DNA of 52,068 nt from Candidatus Saccharimonadota bacterium (GTDB lineage: Bacteria; Patescibacteriota; Saccharimonadia; Saccharimonadales; Saccharimonadaceae). The position numbers were made by a program, and so were the translations under genes. Under the pieces are notes generated by a model. It saw only the letters and a list, made by a program, of their open reading frames with translations, was not told where the DNA came from and searched no databases. The stretch is taken from assembly GCA_905371715.1 (NCBI GenBank), contig CAJPLV010000006.1:1-52068 (forward strand), given 5' to 3'. Of this stretch, positions 1 to 8,038 are shown in pieces; positions within the stretch are counted from its first letter, which is position 1, and every line of letters starts with the position of its first letter.

Positions 1-461
1 CTGATTTCAACAATACCGTCATGATCCGTGCCGATCGCTAATTCATCTGCCGCCGCCAGCATTCCTTGACTCAACACGCCGCGCAGCTTGCGCGCGTCCA
101 GTACAAACGGCTCCGCGTCGTCAAAGCTCGCTGGCACCGTACTATTCGGCGGCAGCCACACCGCCCACATGTCAGCATGGACATTTGGCGCGCCGCAGAC
201 CACTTGCACGTAGCCTTTATCATCGCGCGGCACATTAGCAACAGCGCCGCCATCATCTATTAAACACACGTGCAGCCGATCGGCATTTGGGTGCGGCTCG
301 CACTGTACAACATGTACGATCCACGCGTCTTTATACTGAGCACCCAGGTCAATGACCTTCTCGATGCTGCCTAACTGCGCATTCACCCGCGCCACCAGCT
401 CATCTACCGATGGCAACTCAAAATTAACTAAACTTTTAACGATATTCAGACTGACTTTCAT
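1..461 (-). CDS. pheT: Phenylalanyl-tRNA synthetase beta subunit, 5' part
   Basis: This is the N-terminal ~153 codons of the beta subunit of the alpha2-beta2 enzyme that charges tRNA-Phe. The gene runs off the window's left edge. The translation starts MKVSLNIVKSLVNF and reaches a tRNA-binding (EMAP-like) domain, recognisable from CEPHPNADRLHVC at about residues 50-62 and VVCGAPNVHADM a little later. The start is the ATG at 461. A TATAAT box lies nine bases upstream, so pheT has its own promoter and an almost absent leader. That fits its separation from pheS, which lies 9 kb upstream in the direction of transcription instead of directly adjacent as in most bacteria. Family assignment is firm; the catalytic-core-like part is outside the window. 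Confidence 0.93.
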   Translation of the reverse strand, partial: MKVSLNIVKSLVNFELPSVDELVARVNAQLGSIEKVIDLGAQYKDAWIVHVVQCEPHPNADRLHVCLIDDGGAVANVPRDDKGYVQVVCGAPNVHADMWAVWLPPNSTVPASFDDAEPFVLDARKLRGVLSQGMLAAADELAIGTDHDGIVEI

Positions 462-470
462 ACTATCTCA

Positions 471-476
471 ATTATA
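471..476 (-). promoter_or_regulatory. -10 box for pheT
   Basis: TATAAT on the minus strand, nine bases before the ATG. A transcript would have a leader of only about two bases. No good -35 is visible. Confidence 0.5.
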
Positions 477-538
477 CGCCATATCTGGAGCATTTTAAAA
501 GCCGGCAAGCCGCTTAGCTGCAATTAACCGCAGAATAG

Positions 539-1741
539 TTACCCGCGCCCCAAAATCGCGTCCAGCATTTTCATGCGCGATGCCATAACTGCTGGGATCG
601 CGCCGCTGATAATTGCCACGACTAAAACGATTTCTGCTCGGAACACTAACTGCGGCGGCGACACATACAATGTCACATCGGCAATCGGCAACCGAAATGG
701 ATGCGCCAGAAAGAACGGCACGAGCCCGCCGAAAAATATCGCCAGCCCCGCCGCCACGCCGCAAACCGCATAAAATAACGATAGTAAAACATAGCTAAAC
801 ACAATCACGCGCGGCTTCACGCCGATCGCCCGCTGAATCCCAATCTGGCGGCGCTTATTGATGATATCAACATAAATTACGATAAAAATCGTCACTGCCG
901 CGATGATAATCCCCACAAGCAGCATAATTGCATCAAGCGATATAAAGCTGCCGGAAATCGTATCCATATACGACGCCGCATCGCGCCAGTCGTGTATCCG
1001 CACGTCAGGGTATTTTAGATTTTCAAGCGCCTTCTTTATCTCATTGTCTTTGCCGTTCGCGGCGCGCACGATAATCATAGTCGCAGCAGTACTATTCGCT
1101 TCACCAGAAATCTTTTGCCACAGCGCACAGGAAACGTACGCCGCATCGTCGGCATAAATATATTTCGTGTTAGAAATACCGCCAACCTTAACTTTTATGT
1201 CCTTGCCGTTAATCTTCATCGAAATTGTATCGCCCACTTTTGCGCCATCAAGCGCTGTCCGTACGAGCAGCCGGCTGCCCAAAACAATTTCATCGTCATT
1301 CTTCAGAAACGCGCCGCTCTCGATATGTTTTTCAATATCAAGCGTCTCGCCAAATGTTTTCGGATCAACGACATTCACCGCCGCGCGCGTATAGGCGTCG
1401 CCAGACACCAGCAGCGTATCGAAACTCAGAACCTTATCCGCCATGCGTACGCCGTCGATTCGCTTAATCGCAGCAACCTTTTCATCGGCGTTGGCAATAA
1501 ATTTGCCCGGCTCTTTAGCGTCGAGATATATCTCACCGACCATTAAGCTTTTGACTTGATACTCAATCGCATGCGTAATACCAGTCAGCAGCGACGATGC
1601 AAATGCTAAATTGATAAACGCCACCGCTACCAGCAATGTCGTCAGCGCCAACGTCCATTTCCGTCCGCGCACGATATATTGCCGCATCAGCCGCCAGCCA
1701 AGCAAAAACTCGCGCCATAAGTTATTTTTTGGAATATTCAT
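539..1741 (-). CDS. FtsX/MacB-type ABC transporter permease
   Basis: A 400-residue membrane protein of the FtsX/MacB permease family. One hydrophobic segment lies near the N-terminus (about 29-52). A large extracytoplasmic domain of roughly 200 residues follows (MacB periplasmic-core type). Three membrane segments fill the C-terminal third, with the family-typical cytoplasmic stretch RRQIGIQRAIG between the first two. The start codon overlaps the stop of the upstream ATPase by 4 bp (1738-1741), so the two are translationally coupled and form one exporter. Substrates of this family include peptides, lipoproteins and toxins; nothing here identifies which. The pair sits in the accessory block between pheS and pheT. 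Confidence 0.88.
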   Translation of the reverse strand: MNIPKNNLWREFLLGWRLMRQYIVRGRKWTLALTTLLVAVAFINLAFASSLLTGITHAIEYQVKSLMVGEIYLDAKEPGKFIANADEKVAAIKRIDGVRMADKVLSFDTLLVSGDAYTRAAVNVVDPKTFGETLDIEKHIESGAFLKNDDEIVLGSRLLVRTALDGAKVGDTISMKINGKDIKVKVGGISNTKYIYADDAAYVSCALWQKISGEANSTAATMIIVRAANGKDNEIKKALENLKYPDVRIHDWRDAASYMDTISGSFISLDAIMLLVGIIIAAVTIFIVIYVDIINKRRQIGIQRAIGVKPRVIVFSYVLLSLFYAVCGVAAGLAIFFGGLVPFFLAHPFRLPIADVTLYVSPPQLVFRAEIVLVVAIISGAIPAVMASRMKMLDAILGRG

Positions 1742-2460
1742 AGCAATTCCCCTGCCGCCGGCGCACGCTCGGCTTTTACCATGCCGTTTTCAAACACGAT
1801 TTGCCGCTTGGCATATTGCAATTCATCCGCTTCGTGCGAAATCATCACCACCGTAATACCGTCGGCATTAATCTTTTTTAGCGTCTCCATTACATTTTTC
1901 GATGCAACCGTATCAAGGTTAGCCGTCGGCTCGTCAGCGAAAATAATGTGCGGGTCGTTCACTAGTGCGCGCGCAATCGCAACGCGCTGCTGCTCGCCGC
2001 CCGACAATTCAGACGGGAGGTGCCGCGCCTTTTTCTTCAGACCGACGCGGTTCAATTCCCGCAGCGCCTTTTCGCGCGCCACTCGCACCGAGCACCACAT
2101 CAACCGCGGCAACATCACATTTTCAAGCGCCGTCAGCTCGCGAATTAACGCATACTCCTGAAAAATATAGCCGATTTCGCGCAGGCGCATTTCGATCCGC
2201 TGCTTTTCCGGCAACGCCGCAACGTTCACCGCATCGGCACTGTTATTTTTCAAATTAAATAAAATCTTGCCTTTTGTGGGATAATCCAGTATCGCCACCT
2301 GGTGCATAAACGTCGATTTTCCCGAACCATTACGCCCCGTGATCATCAAAAAATCGCCGTGAAAAATCGAAAAACTCACCTTTTTCAGCGCCTGCGCCGC
2401 ACTATCGCCCGACCCGTACGTCTTACTCAACTGCTCGACTTTGATGACTTCATGCGGCAT
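1738..2460 (-). CDS. ABC transporter ATP-binding protein (MacB/LolD type)
   Basis: A 240-residue ABC ATPase that powers the permease encoded immediately downstream. Visible motifs in order are Walker A GRNGSGKST (about residue 43), the signature LSGGEQQRVAIARAL, Walker B IIFADEPTANLD, and a switch histidine in VVMISHEAD. The EPTANLD version of Walker B is typical of the LolD/MacB/FtsE group. The ATG at 2460 is preceded by a TATAAT box with a 6-base gap, so this two-gene unit should be transcribed leaderless. The ATPase and permease overlap by 4 bp. Confidence 0.92.
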   Translation of the reverse strand: MPHEVIKVEQLSKTYGSGDSAAQALKKVSFSIFHGDFLMITGRNGSGKSTFMHQVAILDYPTKGKILFNLKNNSADAVNVAALPEKQRIEMRLREIGYIFQEYALIRELTALENVMLPRLMWCSVRVAREKALRELNRVGLKKKARHLPSELSGGEQQRVAIARALVNDPHIIFADEPTANLDTVASKNVMETLKKINADGITVVMISHEADELQYAKRQIVFENGMVKAERAPAAGELL

Positions 2461-2466
2461 ACGATA

Positions 2467-2472
2467 ATTATA
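2467..2472 (-). promoter_or_regulatory. -10 box for the ABC exporter
   Basis: TATAAT with exactly six bases before the ATG at 2460, one case of the leaderless arrangement repeated through this window. Confidence 0.55.
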
Positions 2473-2543
2473 TCGCGCGCCGCATATCCGCGCAACGACG
2501 CTCCGCTTAGGTTTATAGACCGCGCCACCACAGAAAACCGCCC

Positions 2544-3382
2544 TTATACTCCAGCCTGTACATGTGCGACAATAGCTTCACCGAAATAGTTTCCATAGCA
2601 AGCTGCTATCCTATGGTCGCTATCAACACTCTGGCGATTTAATCGGTGGACAATACCGTGCATCATCTCCGTGCCATGCCAGAAAATTTTAGCCGCAGCA
2701 TTATTAAATAAGGAGTCACCTGCTGCCATCTCGCACCAAGCATAATGAGCCAGTGCATGCGTCCACATGTAATACGTGTCACCCGCCGGATCTTGTGGTC
2801 CTCTATCAATAGTTTTATACGCCCGCAATGTACGCCGCCACTCTTGCATTTCATGAAGCCGATCATTTTTTGTTGTCAGTTCGTTTAACAGTATACTGCT
2901 ATCAAGCCACCGCGCATATTGACGAGAAGCTGCCCACAAAAGCATGAGCGCTCGTCTAATATCATCTCCTGCAAACCGCAACGCTTCGTCAAACTGCTGA
3001 ACCGCGTTTAAGCAGCCATCCTTGGCTGAACGTGCGACAAACATATCTTTCAGCTGTGCAATGCTACTGAAGTCAGGAACTACTTCCAGGTCATTTGAAG
3101 TGATTCCTGAATGATCGCTGAACTGCATAAGGACACTACTAAGCATCATCATATCAGCCTTACCTAACAATTCGCCACTACTAACGGTTCCCGCTGCAAT
3201 AGTAATGCGTGAAGCTCTTCCGTCATCTCCTGAATCGACGGCATCATCGGTTGATAGTTGCCGCAAGACAACCTTTCGCTATCAACATGCAGCGTTTCGT
3301 GTGATGGTGTATAGAACAGCGTAAACGCACTTTTTTCCAAAACAACGCATGACTCTTTCGGTACTTTTAGCCGCAGGAGCAT
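2544..3382 (-). pseudogene. Unknown protein, frameshifted paralog of the divergent neighbour
   Basis: Two overlapping reading frames together make one protein. The N-terminal frame (ATG 3382) runs to a stop at about 3164. The C-terminal frame runs through to 2544. Joined near 3165-3185, they align with the divergent gene at 3442-4299 along their length. Shared stretches include YTPSHE versus WTPPHE, SSVLMQF versus FAALMQF, RQYARW (identical), DPAGDTYYMWTHA versus DSAGDIYYVWTHA, and RIAACYGN versus TIAARYGN. One net base indel explains the break; no homopolymer lies exactly there. I do not recognise the family. It has no signal peptide or membrane segment. It could be a decayed copy or a sequencing error. 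Confidence 0.65.
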
Positions 3383-3388
3383 GTTCAA

Positions 3389-3441
3389 TACTGTGTTCCA
3401 TAGCTGTTATAATATTGTAATAGGTACTAATTTTCAACTAT
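3389..3441. promoter_or_regulatory. Shared divergent promoter region of the paralog pair
   Basis: A 53-bp AT-rich gap between the two divergent starts. It contains TATAAT (3408-3413) on the plus strand within a partly palindromic ATAATATT stretch. One element may serve both directions. Confidence 0.35.
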
Positions 3442-4299
3442 ATGAAGTATTCGAATCGCTTTTCACATCCAACAGGTCAAACAACGAAAGCAACATTGAT
3501 TGGCTGTTTACAAGCGATCAAGACCGTAATCTGGACACCGCCTCACGAAAACAGAATCATACACCGAGATGTTAATCAAGCGCTTCTGCACGTAGCCCAG
3601 CCAACGAATCCCTCGCTCGCAGAAACGCTCAAGCAAATCCGCTCTATCCTACCCGTGCAATTTACTGTTCATGCAATTTCAGCCAAGGAGCGTCTCGGGT
3701 TATTTGCGGCACTGATGCAATTTACGATGTATCTGCCAACAATCCGTCCGTATTTTCGTGCGGACGCCACCGACATAGCAGCTCTCCATCGGCGAATTGC
3801 CAAGCAGTACCGACTTTCATCGCGTCCAGTTACTATAGCTGAGCAATTTCATATAGCCGCAGAAATGACTAACGACCCTGTAGAGGCTCTATGGATTCTG
3901 CTCGTTACGACTCGACAATACGCACGCTGGTATGATGGTGAAGCAATTGTTGGGTTCCGGAACGACCCTGCACCTACCGCCAGGCGGCGAATGATCTCGT
4001 GGTATAAATCTGTTGCCGCGCTTAAACAATACGACGGCATCCACACCCAAGACAGCGCCGGCGACATATATTACGTATGGACTCACGCTACCGCTAAGCT
4101 CGTGTTTGGTCCGATGTCGCCGTGGTGGGCGATTGATGCATATATCTATCGCGCGGCACTGCATATTGGCACGTGGTTAAATCATAATATTGCGCATAAA
4201 GTCTCGCCGCAGTCTACTCCGAGCAATCATACAATCGCTGCACGATATGGTAATGCGATCGGTAAATGCATTGCACAAGTCGCAAAACATCATGTTTAA
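3442..4299 (+). CDS. Unknown protein, intact paralog of the 2544-3382 gene
   Basis: A 285-residue soluble protein of unknown function. It is transcribed divergently from a broken paralog that starts 60 bp away. The most conserved region between the two copies is the C-terminal half: TTRQYARW, the glycine-aspartate motif SAGDIYYVWTHA, a following aromatic-rich helix pair, and a terminal SNHTIAARYGNAIGK. Conserved tyrosines, tryptophans and one histidine suggest a folded helical domain, but I cannot assign an activity. A TATAAT box occurs at 3408-3413, inside a short AT-rich shared promoter region. The start at 3442 is chosen because it gives a protein colinear with the paralog; no clear Shine-Dalgarno is present. 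Confidence 0.6.
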   Translation: MKYSNRFSHPTGQTTKATLIGCLQAIKTVIWTPPHENRIIHRDVNQALLHVAQPTNPSLAETLKQIRSILPVQFTVHAISAKERLGLFAALMQFTMYLPTIRPYFRADATDIAALHRRIAKQYRLSSRPVTIAEQFHIAAEMTNDPVEALWILLVTTRQYARWYDGEAIVGFRNDPAPTARRRMISWYKSVAALKQYDGIHTQDSAGDIYYVWTHATAKLVFGPMSPWWAIDAYIYRAALHIGTWLNHNIAHKVSPQSTPSNHTIAARYGNAIGKCIAQVAKHHV

Positions 4300-4380
4300 T
4301 CGCGAAGGCGGGTGCTTTCTAATCATACTCACGTTCACATCAGCCGCCTTAGCACTATCAGACGACTGTACAAAATTTGA

Positions 4381-4566
4381 TCTACCCACGAAATCACCTA
4401 CAAAATCGTCAACCTGATGGCGTACTACGATATCAGCGGAAGCGACCACACGCTGCATAAAACATGAGACTTAACGAAGGAAATCGAAACGATGAGTTTG
4501 GCGGAGGTTGAGGCGTCTGGGAAGTGGGGTGAAATGGTTGAGTTGATGAAGAAATTGCATTCTTAG
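4381..4566 (+). pseudogene. Decayed C-terminal gene tail
   Basis: The plus-strand frame reads like real protein but is interrupted. It translates as EITYKIVNLMAYYDISGSD..., then an in-frame TGA, then DLTKEIETMSLAEVEASGKW...LMKKLHS and a TAG at 4564-4566. No start codon with a usable signal precedes it and the frame closes upstream. Changing the TGA to TGG would give one continuous segment of about 60 residues. I read it as the remnant 3' end of a lost gene, supporting the idea that the pheS-pheT gap is a turnover site. The original function is not recognisable. It could be chance coding potential. Confidence 0.35.
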
Positions 4567-4576
4567 TTATCATGAG

Positions 4577-5428
4577 TTAATTTGACACATCCGCATCCGG
4601 AGAAAAAGTTACTGAATTTATCTCCTGTGCCAACGGCACCGCCAAATCAAAATTCCGCTTCGTTCGCTGGATAATTTTATACTGCTCAGGTAAGTCCAAT
4701 CGTGGTGTTAGAGCAATTATTTTGCCAGCATTGTAAACCGTTCCGGAGCGATAAACATTTTGAATCAGCACGGCTTCAGGCATCGTCTCACTCACGCGGC
4801 GAAGCGCCGAAATGTGGCGGCTAGTTTTGCGCGGACGCGTATGCCAATTACCCATCACGCAAAGCGTCGGCTGCGACAAATCCAGCCGCTCAATATTACG
4901 TGCCATCACCACCTCGCGCCAGTCTGGGTCGGTAATTTGCCGCCACTGATCAATCGTGTAATCAAACGTTTCGTCGATGTACGCCACCTGGTCTATCGCG
5001 CCAGTTCGCAGCAATTCCACCACGGTTTTTAGCATCTCAATCGACAAAACGCTGCTGTCAAACATCGCAGGGTTTAGAAGCGAAATATCCACATCGCCGC
5101 GCACCGCCCGCTGCACAAAAACGTCAACCGAAGCGCTATACTCCAGCGCCAACTGTTTAATGCCGAGTGAATAACACAAAGTCCAAACAGCATCGGCATT
5201 TTGCCGCGCGCCATGAATCTCGCCACATAAATACAGTCGGCTAGCCGGCAATAAATCTAGCGACTGAATTGGCAGGGTTTGTGGGGTGTGGGTGGTGAAT
5301 ATAGTGTAAATTTGCACTGGCTTAGCCATATTACCAATTTTACACCAACCGCCAACATAAAGGTGTGAGTACAGGTTATATGTTTCTCGCGCACTAACTA
5401 CAGCCGCCGACGAGATAAAACTGCTCAC
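4577..5428 (-). CDS. Ere/ChaN/TraB-like (GExxH) protein
   Basis: A protein of up to 283 residues. It carries the pattern of the erythromycin-esterase/ChaN/TraB group: GEIHGARQNAD with a glutamate and histidine near residue 69, a following LALEYS, and a second glycine-histidine motif MGNWHTRP in the C-terminal half. Members act as hydrolases or metal/heme-dependent proteins; the substrate here is unknown. A GTG at 5428 overlaps the stop of the upstream NUDIX gene by 4 bp, which argues for that start. An internal ATG at 5329 (MAKPVQIY) would remove 33 poorly conserved-looking residues and is a credible alternative. Last gene of the five-gene ATP-grasp operon. Confidence 0.55.
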   Translation of the reverse strand: MSSFISSAAVVSARETYNLYSHLYVGGWCKIGNMAKPVQIYTIFTTHTPQTLPIQSLDLLPASRLYLCGEIHGARQNADAVWTLCYSLGIKQLALEYSASVDVFVQRAVRGDVDISLLNPAMFDSSVLSIEMLKTVVELLRTGAIDQVAYIDETFDYTIDQWRQITDPDWREVVMARNIERLDLSQPTLCVMGNWHTRPRKTSRHISALRRVSETMPEAVLIQNVYRSGTVYNAGKIIALTPRLDLPEQYKIIQRTKRNFDLAVPLAQEINSVTFSPDADVSN

Positions 5429-5967
5429 CTACTCTGAAGCATTCCCCACGCCGCCAACATAGCGTAATTGCGCACTTCACCACGACGAATCATTTGGCTA
5501 ATTTGACCATTCTCAATCCACTCAGACTCGATAAACTCCGTGTCGTCCGGTCGAGCTTTTTCGTCATCAGTCACGTAATCACACTCAACCACAAATAACC
5601 TTGCATTAGTTCGGCGATTATCGGGGTAAAACCAGCCGATACACTTCGCATTTTCCGCCTTAATCCCCGATTCTTCAGCCAGCTCCCGCGTCGCCGCCTG
5701 TTCGGGCGTCTCGTCAGCCTCAATCTTCCCGCCCGGAAACTGCCATAAAATCTCATCCACCGGGTACGAATATTCGCGCTGAACCAGTATTTTATCGCCC
5801 TTTCGGCAAATCACAATCACCCCGCCGCGACCGCTATATTCTTGCCGCAGATACTGAATCTTTTTGCCGCTCGGTAGCTCAACCTCATCCTCTACCAACT
5901 GCATTCGCGGATGGTCGAGTATATGCCGAGAGCTTATTTTTCGCCATTTTTGTATAGCCATAGTCAT
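5425..5967 (-). CDS. NUDIX hydrolase, ADP-ribose pyrophosphatase-like
   Basis: A 180-residue NUDIX protein that hydrolyses a nucleoside diphosphate linked to another moiety. The Nudix box occupies about residues 79-102 (GGKIEADETPEQAATRELAEESG) and has the catalytic RExxEE core. The N-terminal segment KWRKISSRHILDHPRMQLVEDEVELP and the general layout resemble ADP-ribose/sugar-nucleotide pyrophosphatases (NudF-like). It overlaps its neighbours on both sides by 4 bp. It follows a sugar-nucleotide-forming enzyme, so an activated sugar is an attractive substrate (inference). Confidence 0.85.
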   Translation of the reverse strand: MTMAIQKWRKISSRHILDHPRMQLVEDEVELPSGKKIQYLRQEYSGRGGVIVICRKGDKILVQREYSYPVDEILWQFPGGKIEADETPEQAATRELAEESGIKAENAKCIGWFYPDNRRTNARLFVVECDYVTDDEKARPDDTEFIESEWIENGQISQMIRRGEVRNYAMLAAWGMLQSR

Positions 5968-6866
5968 TGCCTTCTATTATATATCTTTGTACTGTATTGA
6001 TTCAATCCATCAGAAGAAATAATTTCAGCATCTATAATACCAGACTTAATAGCAGTCGACCCTATAAGAACCGATCTAGAGACGGTCGCTTCACCACCTA
6101 TCGTAGCTTCATCATCCAAAACATTATTTGATAAACTCAGTCTCATGTTGTTATCATAGTACCTTTTTATAGTGCCAGCATCGTCCCAATAGCCTTCGTC
6201 TGGCAGTCTATGTGAAACAACGTTACCAGTATAGATTAACGGCGTGATAAAATCTCTCATTAAACTTCGATGTTCGCCATTCCAACCATTGCGCTTATTG
6301 CGAGCTATCCATTCTAGCAACTTTATGTTACTTATTATATAAATCCCGGATGAACTCATATATTCGGACCCTCCTGGGTGGTCACTTATTTCACCAACCG
6401 TACCATTATGCGCATGTATGTACTGACCATAAGGTTTAATATCAACACCCAGTATAGTAACATCCGCGTCCATTTCTAAGTGCTTTTCGTAAAACTCACT
6501 CAAGTTAATATTCTCTACTACGTGGTCTGCGGGTAATATCAATGAATTGCCTTCGGGATAAGGTTCAAACAGGTCGTATGAAAAAGCAATTAATGAGGCT
6601 GCGCCCATACGTCTACTGTCTCGCAACGCAGCAACTTTATCTTTTTTTGACTCCAAGTGATTTTCAAGGTCTTTAGTTTTAGACTCATCAAAATGTAGAG
6701 TAACCGTCGTAGACTCTGTTTGACTAGCAATATTCAGCGACCAATCTATTATTTTCTTGCCATCAGACCCCATGGGCAACATAGGCTTTTGCTTTACTAG
6801 TGTATGCGGTCTTAAGCGTGTTGCTTCACCAGCGGCTGGTATTATTGACCTAAGCCCTCTTAACAT
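5964..6866 (-). CDS. Sugar-1-phosphate nucleotidyltransferase
   Basis: A 300-residue NTP-transferase fold enzyme of the GlmU/RfbA/mannose-1-phosphate guanylyltransferase superfamily. The N-terminal signature is AAGEATRLRPHT, followed by KPMLPMG. A metal-binding aspartate lies in ILPADHV and a later one in YWDDAGT. The C-terminal 50 residues look like left-handed beta-helix repeats (DDEATIGGEATVSRSVLIG). The role is to make a nucleotide sugar for the glycosyltransferase encoded just upstream. The ATG at 6866 overlaps the restored stop of that glycosyltransferase (6860-6862) by 7 bp. The exact sugar and nucleotide cannot be told from sequence. Confidence 0.82.
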   Translation of the reverse strand: MLRGLRSIIPAAGEATRLRPHTLVKQKPMLPMGSDGKKIIDWSLNIASQTESTTVTLHFDESKTKDLENHLESKKDKVAALRDSRRMGAASLIAFSYDLFEPYPEGNSLILPADHVVENINLSEFYEKHLEMDADVTILGVDIKPYGQYIHAHNGTVGEISDHPGGSEYMSSSGIYIISNIKLLEWIARNKRNGWNGEHRSLMRDFITPLIYTGNVVSHRLPDEGYWDDAGTIKRYYDNNMRLSLSNNVLDDEATIGGEATVSRSVLIGSTAIKSGIIDAEIISSDGLNQYSTKIYNRRQ

Positions 6867-8038
6867 AATCTTGCAACCTTTTTATACTCATCTTCTATAT
6901 AGTCAACAAAAAAACCTCATATCAAATTTCTCAATGGAACTGGTTGCGTTATTCATTAACTTATCTTGTAATTTATCATCTCCAAGCAATCTTATAATAG
7001 CATCTGCTAGCGACCGCGAGTTGCGAGGCTCTACAGTTAAGCAATTGTAGCCATTAATACCTATTTCATCCAACCCAGAAGTATTAGACACAATTGTTGG
7101 AAGCGAAGCTGCTAGCGACTCGATGGCAGTAAACCCCAGACCTTCATAATATGACGGTATAATAGATATATTAACGCTTTTATACAGTGCTCCCATGTCC
7201 TCCTGCGAGACTGGCTTATTCGAAATCAGGATTCTATCGTTGACATTAAGTAAAGTAGCCAACCTTTTCACTGCCTCCTCATATCGGCCTCCACGTCCAT
7301 CACTTGTTAATAGCAGCTGTGCATCGTATTTTCTGCTTACTTCAGATAACGCATATATTGCCTCCTCGACGCCTTTTCGTTGTGTAATACGCCCTGGAAG
7401 CAAAATTAATCTATTTGCGGTAGGTCGCCTGTTAAAATACTTACTAAAGACATCAATATCTCTGTATAGCGACTCCCTAAAAGCTTTCAAGTCAATCCCA
7501 TGATAGCAAAAAGAGGTTAACTCGCTTTTTGCCCCAAGATGAAGAGCGGAATTATAACTAGCCTTGCTACCGAGAACCATTTTATGATACCTCCCAGACT
7601 CTATGATGAATCTAGCTAAGGACAAATCGAGAGGTGAATCGTCATAAAAACCTAATGCTCTTTTCCAATATCAGGAGCATTCCAGAACGTAAAAAACACT
7701 TTTGTATCACCGATAATATCACCAAGAGTGGATAGTAGTAGCATAGGCATGTAGCTATATACATGGACAACGTCATAGTTTTTTCTTAGCTCTTTTGCTA
7801 TTGCCCGCGCAGGCTTACCGAAGCCTGCTAAACCTGTCATAAAATCTTTGTATTCAGGAATATGTATAATTTTGAAGTCAGGATGACCATTAACCTCACT
7901 TAAATATCGATTGTCTTCATCCACGCAGACAGTTACGTTATGACCTCTTTCTGCCATAAATCGCGCTATCAAGCATGTCGCTATACCACTGCCTGCTAAA
8001 TCAGGATAAAATTGACCGGCTAAAATTAATATTTTCAT
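6860..8038 (-). pseudogene. GT4 glycosyltransferase, interrupted by two homopolymer frameshifts
   Basis: One glycosyltransferase in three pieces. The N-terminal 128 residues (ATG 8038) have the GT-B start MKILILAGQFYPDLAGSG and stop at 7652. The middle piece, in another frame down to 6903, holds the GT4 donor-site motif SYYEGLGFTAIESLAASLP preceded by LPGRITQRKGVEEAI. Adding one A in the A4 run (forward T-run 7661-7664) joins GK to RALGFYDDSPLDLS. Dropping one T from the T7 run (forward A-run 6908-6914) extends the end with VDYIEDEYKKVARLC and a TAA at 6860. That restored TAA overlaps the next gene's ATG, supporting the reconstruction. It overlaps the ATP-grasp gene by 4 bp. Pseudogene, slippage-controlled gene or read error are all possible. 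Confidence 0.75.

Noticed and set aside
539..1741. Many plus-strand frames opposite the ABC permease and other minus-strand genes
   Set aside because: They are arginine/histidine/proline-rich shadows without family motifs or start signals.
4381..4566. TGA decoded as an amino acid (recoded genetic code, as in Gracilibacteria)
   Set aside because: TGA is used as the genuine stop of conserved genes here (for example the NUDIX gene and nrdG), so recoding is excluded; the internal TGA is better read as decay.
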